Below, piece after piece: positions 58,128 through 64,000 of a DNA stretch of 64,000 bases (position 1 is the stretch's first letter; each line of letters opens with the position of its first letter). Where the stretch lies: positions 3,348,001 to 3,412,000 of the forward strand of contig NC_014328.1 in the NCBI RefSeq assembly GCF_000143685.1, given 5' to 3'. Source of the DNA: Clostridium ljungdahlii DSM 13528 (GTDB lineage Bacteria > Bacillota > Clostridia > Clostridiales > Clostridiaceae). Under the pieces are notes generated by a model. It made no database searches and had not been told where the DNA came from. It worked only from the letters and a program-made list of their open reading frames with translations. Both the position numbers and the translations under genes were made by a program.

Positions 58128-58190
58128 ATTGCATTTTATTTTTATAATTTATTGATAATTTATTAACTCTAGTTTGCAATAAATTGCAAT
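58128..58190. promoter_or_regulatory. candidate operator: ATTGCAAT-type repeats
   Basis: ATTGCATT at 58128, TTGCAAT at 58174 and the palindrome ATTGCAAT at 58183 (cores ten bases apart) lie between the divergent MFS and regulator genes. This is the place for the PucR/CdaR-type protein to bind. Only position and repetition support it. Confidence 0.4.
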
Positions 58191-58227
58191 ATACTTCATA
58201 ATGTTGCATGTTTAGACACCTATCATC

Positions 58228-58256
58228 TTGCTTGTTTACACTACTTACTATATAAT
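58228..58256 (+). promoter_or_regulatory. sigma-A-type promoter of the PucR/CdaR-type gene
   Basis: TTGCTT at 58228-58233, a 17-base spacer and a consensus TATAAT at 58251-58256, 32 bases before the ATG. Confidence 0.65.
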
Positions 58257-58287
58257 TTAATAAAGACTATATTATGGAGGAATTATT

Positions 58288-59853
58288 ATGGCAGTAAAAA
58301 TTAACAGCTTATTAGAATTTCTTTCAGAATTTAAACCAGCTTCTACATGTAAATGTTATCATGAGGTGCGTACTTTTCGTTTGTTAAATAACAACTTAAG
58401 TGACTTACATTCAGACTGTATCTACATAGGTAAGACTTCTCAACTACCATCTATTTCACCAACTGTGCCAACAACATTTTTGCTGATAAAGGATAGTGAC
58501 ACTTTTGCATACGATTCTTTAGCTCCTAAATGTGAATATATATATGTTGAACCTAGTACAGACCTTAATATGCTATTTAACTCAGTACAGGATTACTTTG
58601 ATAATGCTATGTATGTATCTGAATGTGCTCTCAAAATTATGCAATTAAATAAAAATACTTCCACTTTGCAGGAAGTACTCGATTTAGGTCTGGAGTTATT
58701 AGGGAATCCTCTCTTGTTAGTAGATGTTTCACTTTGTTTTATTGCTCATGCTGGCGGTAACACCGTTATTAATGAACCTTTATGGGAATGGACATTATCT
58801 AAAGGATATGTGACCGAAGAATATGTTAACTCTGTAATGATGGATGGACTAGCTGATGAAAGAACGTATCCACAAAAACCTCTTTTAATATGGGAAAAGG
58901 GTATTTTAAATCATGATCAATTAGTTTTTCGTATTTTATACAATAATACTCCTGTAGGATATCTTAAAACATTAGCATATAATAAACCAATATCTGAAAC
59001 TGATCAACAGATTATTACACTTATAGGAAATTGTCTTTGCCAGTTTTTAACTAATAATCATGCAGAGCAGGCTTCTTGTTCTCCCCTAATAGAATCATTT
59101 TTAATATCTCTATTAAATGAAAAATTATATGATCGTAATGCAATTAATGAACGCATACACCAATTTAATTTAAAATTATATGATAATTTGGTATTGATAG
59201 TTATTGAACTAAAAAATGACCTTTTACAAGACAAAGATAAAGCTTTTCTATTTAAACGAAAGCTTCAAAACTTCCTGGGACGAGATAACATTGTATATTA
59301 CGATAATCACCTTGTAGCTCTTTATGATTATAAATCAAGCGAACCGTTCACAGAATTTGAATGGACTAATTTTGAAAATTTATTAAATTCTTTTAATTGT
59401 CGTGCTGGTATTAGCTTAGTATTTAACAATCTTTACTCATTGCCTGAATGTTACCGTTCTGCTTGTGAAGCACTGCATACAGGCTGGAAATTACATTTTT
59501 CTAAACCCATTATTAAATATTCAGATATTATTCTTCAACACGTTTTCTTGACTTATGCCAATCAGAAGGATTTGTCACCTTTGATCCATCCAGCTATAAA
59601 GACTTTGCAAGAACTAGAATCAGATAAATACCACATGTTACTAGAAACCATAAAAGCATATATTACCAATAGATTAGAAATTGTACCAACTGCTAAATCA
59701 TTATTTACTCACTATAATACAATAAAATATAGGCTTAATCGAATTGTGGAACTAACAGGACTAGACTTTACAGACTATCAAACTATATTTCAATTACAAT
59801 TATCATTTCTTATCATGGACATGCTTGAACAGCTAAAAAAAACTAATGAATAG
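58288..59853 (+). CDS. PucR/CdaR-type transcriptional regulator
   Basis: 521 residues. The N-terminal purine-catabolism-type domain is followed by a GGDEF-like central region and a C-terminal HTH_30 domain (TAKSLFTHYNTIKYRLNRIV, LTGLDFTDYQTIFQLQL), the diagnostic part of PucR/CdaR proteins. TGGAGG precedes the ATG. It is divergent from the MFS/flavoenzyme/ADH operon and is its probable activator in response to substrate. Terminated by a perfect hairpin at 59869. Confidence 0.88.
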   Translation: MAVKINSLLEFLSEFKPASTCKCYHEVRTFRLLNNNLSDLHSDCIYIGKTSQLPSISPTVPTTFLLIKDSDTFAYDSLAPKCEYIYVEPSTDLNMLFNSVQDYFDNAMYVSECALKIMQLNKNTSTLQEVLDLGLELLGNPLLLVDVSLCFIAHAGGNTVINEPLWEWTLSKGYVTEEYVNSVMMDGLADERTYPQKPLLIWEKGILNHDQLVFRILYNNTPVGYLKTLAYNKPISETDQQIITLIGNCLCQFLTNNHAEQASCSPLIESFLISLLNEKLYDRNAINERIHQFNLKLYDNLVLIVIELKNDLLQDKDKAFLFKRKLQNFLGRDNIVYYDNHLVALYDYKSSEPFTEFEWTNFENLLNSFNCRAGISLVFNNLYSLPECYRSACEALHTGWKLHFSKPIIKYSDIILQHVFLTYANQKDLSPLIHPAIKTLQELESDKYHMLLETIKAYITNRLEIVPTAKSLFTHYNTIKYRLNRIVELTGLDFTDYQTIFQLQLSFLIMDMLEQLKKTNE

Positions 59854-59868
59854 ATTTAAAACCTTCTA

Positions 59869-59910
59869 ATGCAAAATAAGCACCCGCTTTAACCAGTGCT
59901 TATTTTGCAT
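59869..59910 (+). terminator. perfect 15-bp hairpin terminator
   Basis: ATGCAAAATAAGCAC and GTGCTTATTTTGCAT enclose a 12-base loop, 16 bases after the regulator stop. A similar hairpin sits at 63653-63682. Confidence 0.75.
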
Positions 59911-60041
59911 ATTTCAATTATTTTATTAAAATTATTTCAGATGTTAAACTTGTCATTTTTTCTATTAACTATTGTTTTTGTTCAGCCGTCATTTGATCAT
60001 CTTTTAATGTAGTGTATGACACTTTTATTTGATTATATTCT

Positions 60042-60683
60042 TTACTTAGACACTAAAGACTCCAATAATTTCCCCATACTATTAGCTTTAAGGATTGTAT
60101 CTTCCTGCTCTTCAAAACTAGGTGGAAGATGTTTCTTTTCGATTTTATCCAAAATACCATATTTCTTAACCACATTCCCTGCATTACATTTGTGACCAAA
60201 TCCACATGTGTAACATTGAGAATATCCATGAGCGGATACAGCACCAACTACTGACATCTTATTAACCATCATAGATTTTTTTATAATCGTATTGACTAAA
60301 CTGGCTCCTTGCTCATTATAACTAGCGCTAACCGCTATACCAATCTTGCCAGATAGACTAAAAGCTTCTCTGTGTCGAAAACAAAAAGTTCTTTCCAAGC
60401 ATGCATGGCCAAGAGCATTTATAGTTCCTCCATAATTAGGTGCTCCAAAAACAATTGCATTTGCCATTAACATTTTTTCTGCTATTTCATTCCAGTCATC
60501 TTTAACTTTGCACTGATTATCGGCGGCGCAGAGTGTGCATCCAATACAACCATTAATTTTCTTGCCTGACAATGAAATGTATTCATACTCTGAATTACTT
60601 GCTTCCAATATAGCTTTCACTGTCTTGCTGGTAATTCCATCTTTTCTTCCGCTTGCACTAATTCCCAAAATCATATTATCCAT
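60042..60683 (-). CDS. flavodoxin-like / NADPH-dependent FMN reductase family iron-sulfur flavoprotein
   Basis: 213 residues. It starts ILGISASGRKDGITSKTVKA (FMN phosphate loop), then CIGCTLCAADNQC, the close-set cysteines of clostridial iron-sulfur flavoproteins. FGAPNYGGTINALGH follows and an extra C-terminal CYTCGFGHKC. It probably moves electrons or reduces a small acceptor. Monocistronic. Confidence 0.82.
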   Translation of the reverse strand: MDNMILGISASGRKDGITSKTVKAILEASNSEYEYISLSGKKINGCIGCTLCAADNQCKVKDDWNEIAEKMLMANAIVFGAPNYGGTINALGHACLERTFCFRHREAFSLSGKIGIAVSASYNEQGASLVNTIIKKSMMVNKMSVVGAVSAHGYSQCYTCGFGHKCNAGNVVKKYGILDKIEKKHLPPSFEEQEDTILKANSMGKLLESLVSK

Positions 60684-60920
60684 CCCCTTTACTTATACTA
60701 AGTGTACGTTACTATACTAAGTGCTATCCTTATGTGACTGTCACTTAACTTACGATGATAACATTATCTGTTATTTGTATTAAATAGTATTCTATATTGA
60801 ATTAAAAATTCCTTTTCTAGAATTTATCTTTTTCAAAGAAATCATTACCGTTAATATACAAAAATAAAACCTAAAATAGCTTTTACACTACTCTAGATTT
60901 TATTTCTTATTGAACTCTGT

Positions 60921-61502
60921 TTACGATACGTTACCTCCAGCTGCTGTATCAGCCTTTTGTACAGGAGTTACAGTATTCTGTATATTAGCTAGTTTTTGTT
61001 TCAACTCTTCATTTTCTTTCTGTACTCCAGCTAAATCTTGCTGAACCTTTTGAATTTGTGCATTTTTTTCAGCTTCTGTAGGAATAGCATGTCCTAAGTC
61101 ATTTACTGCCTCTTGGATAAAATCACTAATAAGCTTTTTTTGATTCATTGTAGGTTCCACATTAATTTCCTTAAGTGCAGCATATACCGTGTTCTGAGCT
61201 GCCTTAAATCTGTCTTCATCAGTTTTTAACATTCCTGAATGATATAGTTGTTCAGCCGCTTTTACACCTGCTTTTGCTTTTTGTTCCATCCAATCTATTA
61301 AACTTCCTGCAGGTTTTAAAGCAGGTAAAGTCTCTGAAATTTTTATAAGTGGCTCTGTTGCAGTTAAAACTTGTTCTGTTGTGTTTAATACCTTGTCTAC
61401 ATCAATATTTCTTTTATTCAAATAAGGTACTAACCCAAATATACCTCCGATTACACCAACTAATACTCCACCTATAGCTACAATATCATTTACACTAATC
61501 AT
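60921..61502 (-). CDS. phage holin, LLH family
   Basis: About 193 residues from the ATG at 61502, eight bases after GGAGG. One N-terminal membrane segment (IVAIGGVLVGVIGGIFGLVPY), a central helix-rich domain with DRFKAAQNTVYAALKE and a coiled-coil C-terminus fit the Holin_LLH family. Holins permeabilise the membrane for lysins, but no lysin or other phage gene is beside it. It may be a prophage remnant or a domesticated holin. Confidence 0.75.
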   Translation of the reverse strand: MISVNDIVAIGGVLVGVIGGIFGLVPYLNKRNIDVDKVLNTTEQVLTATEPLIKISETLPALKPAGSLIDWMEQKAKAGVKAAEQLYHSGMLKTDEDRFKAAQNTVYAALKEINVEPTMNQKKLISDFIQEAVNDLGHAIPTEAEKNAQIQKVQQDLAGVQKENEELKQKLANIQNTVTPVQKADTAAGGNVS

Positions 61503-61593
61503 ATCATTTTCCTCCACTTTAAATATATCAACGCCCCACTTTTAAAGTATTCATCAAACTTCTAATTTGTTCATGTAGGTTTTCTATTTTTAA

Positions 61594-61775
61594 TATCAAT
61601 GAATCTTACTTAGTGGGAATTTGTTTCTCCCACTAAGTTTAGATGAATTATCTAGGGGCGTAGCTACTGTTAGCTCCCACTTTGATAGAAAAGCAGGTAT
61701 CCCAAATCTATGATTTAGTGATAATCGCTTTCACAGAGTGCGTGGGAGTGTTACAGTAGGTAGCCATCAGATAAA
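61594..61775 (-). repeat. structured intergenic repeat, copy R6 (full-length type II)
   Basis: Minus-strand orientation. Nested stems are TTATCT/AGATAA, CTACTGT/ACAGTAG and CTCCCAC/GTGGGAG around a loop of about 60 bases, then hairpin ACTTAGTGGGA/TCCCACTAAGT. The end is AAGTAAGATTCATTGATA. The bases differ from R5 at paired positions but pairing is kept. Confidence 0.9.
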
Positions 61776-61892
61776 AAGATCTGTAAAACACTCTATATAG
61801 CTTAGTGTGAATTCAGTGAAAAATTTTAGTATTATATTTTCTATATTGTAAATAATATTAATCAAAGTAGATGATAAGGGAGGAATTGATAT

Positions 61893-62099
61893 ATGAATTC
61901 ACAAGCAAGGGATAATATTCATAAAGTAAAAGAATCATTGAAAAGTGCTCAGCAAGGTTTGCAAATGGCTGCAAATGAAGTGGAAAATTCTAATATTAAA
62001 AATCAAATAAATACTCAGTTAAACCAAGTTTCTACTTGTCTTGACGAATGTGAAAAAATAGCTTCTGGACTAAGTCAATACAAAAACTACCATCCATAA
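61893..62099 (+). CDS. small helical protein, unknown
   Basis: 68 residues, mostly amphipathic helix (RDNIHKVKESLKSAQQGLQM) with two Cys near the middle/end. AGGGAGGAATTG precedes the ATG. Length and the KSAQ region recall DUF1657-like small clostridial proteins, but that is weak. Function unknown. Confidence 0.65.
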   Translation: MNSQARDNIHKVKESLKSAQQGLQMAANEVENSNIKNQINTQLNQVSTCLDECEKIASGLSQYKNYHP

Positions 62100-62202
62100 A
62101 AAACATTGCATAACACAAAACATTAAAGCCATCAATTTGTTAATAATTGGTGGCGTCTAATCAAAATCTACTAATACAAAATTTTAATAGAAACTTTAAA
62201 TT

Positions 62203-63015
62203 CTATTCTTCATTAAATTTCATTAATTCTTCATTAAATTTATCTTTCTCATCATAAAATAATCCATGTCCACTATATTTAAATGGTATGAGTTTTGAAT
62301 TTCTAATACATTTATTTTGTATTTCTCCCAATTCAAAAGGTACAACTTTATCGTGAATTCCATGTAATATTAATGTTGGAACACTTATTGAGGATAAATC
62401 ATTAAACAGTTCTTCTCGTATCCATGTATTAGCTACTGCAATAGTTGACCAACTTGCTGCCTGTAATCCCAAACTTAAGAACCAATCAGCAAAAGGTTTA
62501 GTTATATGCTGAAAAAAGAATATATCACCAAAATCACTTAACATTTTGGGTCTATCATTATATGTTTGATTAATAATACTAGTTACAGTTTTCTTATCAA
62601 GTCCATATGGAAAATTGGGACGTTTAATAAGACTAGGAGCTGCTGCTGCAAAGTTCATAAGTTTTGATACACCGTATTCTTTATACCTTGACATATACCT
62701 AACAGCAATGGCTCCTCCTGTAGAATGACCTGCTAGCGTAAAATTTTTCAGTTTTAAAGCTTCCACCACTTTTCTAACATCATCTGCCAGCGTATTATAA
62801 TCATACCCTATAAATGGTTTATCAGATTTACCAAATCCTCTTTGATCTATGCCAATACATCTATATCCATGTTTAGGAAGTACATTAAATTGATATTCAA
62901 ATAAATTATGATTTCCAGGCCAACCATGTAAAAACACTATGGTTTTATTTCCATTAGGATTAATATCCTCCACATAAACTTTCACCCAAGGTTCCACTTC
63001 AACATAATAGCCCAC
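62203..63015 (-). CDS. alpha/beta hydrolase
   Basis: 270 residues. Oxyanion-hole FLHGWPGNHNLFEY, then GIDQRGFGKSDKP, the nucleophile GHSTGGAIAVRYM, a catalytic-type Asp in ILHGIHDKVVP and His in YSGHGLFYDEKD. A typical esterase/haloperoxidase-like hydrolase of unknown substrate. The start is a GTG seven bases after CGGAGG. Confidence 0.88.
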   Translation of the reverse strand: MGYYVEVEPWVKVYVEDINPNGNKTIVFLHGWPGNHNLFEYQFNVLPKHGYRCIGIDQRGFGKSDKPFIGYDYNTLADDVRKVVEALKLKNFTLAGHSTGGAIAVRYMSRYKEYGVSKLMNFAAAAPSLIKRPNFPYGLDKKTVTSIINQTYNDRPKMLSDFGDIFFFQHITKPFADWFLSLGLQAASWSTIAVANTWIREELFNDLSSISVPTLILHGIHDKVVPFELGEIQNKCIRNSKLIPFKYSGHGLFYDEKDKFNEELMKFNEE

Positions 63016-63092
63016 TAAAATTCCTCCGATATTTAATATTTACCCCTATATATTATTCCGGCAAATATAATCTTGTGAGCATCTAGTTTAAC

Positions 63093-63281
63093 TTAATATA
63101 AACTTTCTATTACTTTTTTCGCATTTTCCATTTTTTCATATGTATTTTCTAATATATGTTTTTCTAGCATTTCATAAAACAAAATACCAGTCTCATTATT
63201 TCTTTTATGTCTATTTTCATATCCACTATTTAAATTCCTATAAAATTCATCATTAGATTTGATAATTGGATATACTCTCAT
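63093..63281 (-). CDS. small hypothetical protein
   Basis: 62 residues, charged and helical, ending ENAKKVIESLY. GGGGTGAT precedes the ATG. It is followed closely upstream by another small gene on the same strand. No family recognised. Confidence 0.5.
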   Translation of the reverse strand: MRVYPIIKSNDEFYRNLNSGYENRHKRNNETGILFYEMLEKHILENTYEKMENAKKVIESLY

Positions 63282-63295
63282 TTTATCACCCCTAA

Positions 63296-63532
63296 TTATA
63301 TATTCGAAACATATGTTAAATGTCTAATATATATTGAAAGCTCAAATGATATATTTGTATGTCCATCAAAAGTAATCATTTCATGATTAGGTTCAGATAT
63401 TACTTCAATTACACAATCTCTATTTAATTTGTTATGTTCCAGTTTTATTTCTTCTACTTTATTTTCTATATCTTCTAATTTATTTGCAGTATAAGTTATG
63501 ATAGAATTAGGAAAATTATACACCTTACTCAC
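63296..63532 (-). CDS. small hypothetical protein
   Basis: Up to 78 residues from a GTG at 63532 (a second GTG three codons later is equally possible). Acidic/polar with VIEVISEPNHEMITFDGHTN in the middle. Fifteen bases before the next small gene, so likely co-transcribed. No family recognised. Confidence 0.45.
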   Translation of the reverse strand: MSKVYNFPNSIITYTANKLEDIENKVEEIKLEHNKLNRDCVIEVISEPNHEMITFDGHTNISFELSIYIRHLTYVSNI

Positions 63533-64000
63533 CCTTTCAAATAATTGTTTTTATTTTTATTAAGGTTATTTCCTATGTATTTTCATATATATATATACGA
63601 AACACGCATCACTTTTTAGGGTATCATTAAGAAAATCTTTTTTATTATGCAAAATAAGCATCCTAGATGACAGATGCTTATTCTACAATAATAATTGGGG
63701 ATCTAATTTATATACTTTCTTGTGGCAGTTGCACTTAAGTTTAGTGTGCCCTGCAACTACAGACGCGATGAGGATATTACCTCTATTTTTTTTCATATAT
63801 GTAAATGCATTATTTTCATTTTCGCTAAGGCTATTTCCTTAGGACACTTATAAGTATATACGGTATTTGTTACGATTTAATGTCATACAAGTAAATTATT
63901 TATTTATTTTTTAAATATCCTGTAAATAATATAAAAATAATCTGTAGTTGTTATATATATGTATTATTATTTAACAATAAATAAAATAGAAGGGACAAGT
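63533..64000. other. intergenic region at window end, with a hairpin
   Basis: No gene seen. A hairpin AATAAGCATC/GATGCTTATT (63653-63682) resembles the terminator at 59869. A GTTGCA/TGCAAC dyad lies around 63727-63754. The rest is AT-rich. Confidence 0.5.

Noticed and set aside
61594..61775. Hammerhead ribozyme, because of CTGATG next to a stem
   Set aside because: The required GAAA and cleavage-site arrangement after stem II is absent in all copies.

Overview
The window is low-GC, Firmicutes-type DNA. AGGAGG-like ribosome binding sites, TTG/GTG starts, a Gram-positive PolC, four intact chemotaxis receptors, CWB2 cell-wall repeats, citrate lyase and enoate-reductase-like enzymes point to an anaerobic Clostridium (inference from gene content; species not determined). 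No rRNA, tRNA or CRISPR array was seen.

Layout. 1-3 kb: the edge of a TIGR03915-type gene, a chemotaxis-receptor fragment, a uroporphyrinogen-decarboxylase-like methyltransferase and another TIGR03915 scrap. 1.8-9.8 kb (minus strand): an apparent operon of a PRMT-like methyltransferase, a GNAT acetyltransferase, a phage-tail-collar protein, a small DUF6916-like protein and a giant secreted protein (lamin-tail domain, seven 85-residue repeats, CWB2 anchor) split by one in-frame TAA. 10.3-14.4 kb: a second copy of the 0-1.7 kb block with the opposite pattern of gene loss, plus a deleted radical-SAM gene, an internally deleted LysR gene and MFS/amidohydrolase scraps whose fuller copies lie at 28-30 kb. 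17.2-27.6 kb: a tricarboxylate module (AAE-type permease, PrpF isomerase, aconitase, citrate lyase alpha/beta/gamma, malic enzyme, FCD-type GntR regulator) with four near-perfect GTATAC palindromes. 30.5-38.3 kb: aldo-keto reductase, acetyltransferases, two receptors, a broken Thi4 gene and serA. 38.4-46 kb: a MITE with target duplication, a small alarmone synthetase with a two-component system, a nonsense-split PAS-GGDEF-EAL protein, a broken GlcG/HbpS gene and a diguanylate cyclase. 46-53.5 kb: polC, an S51-like peptidase, a ThyX-like protein and small proteins. 53.6-60.7 kb: an alcohol dehydrogenase / enoate-reductase-like / MFS operon with a divergent PucR/CdaR-type regulator, then a flavodoxin-like iron-sulfur protein. 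60.9-64 kb: a LLH-type holin, an alpha/beta hydrolase and small unknowns.

Two themes stand out. First, genes are decaying by segmental duplication followed by reciprocal internal deletion, and by in-frame nonsense codons (three TAA, one TGA) that leave the downstream frame intact. Second, six copies of a structured intergenic repeat are present. Their nested stems show compensatory base changes between copies, and several copies sit directly after stop codons.

The best-supported functional prediction is that the GntR protein controls uptake and breakdown of a tricarboxylate (possibly trans-aconitate or citrate) to acetate, oxaloacetate and pyruvate through the GTATAC operators. The least explained module is the tail-collar/methyltransferase/acetyltransferase/wall-protein operon.
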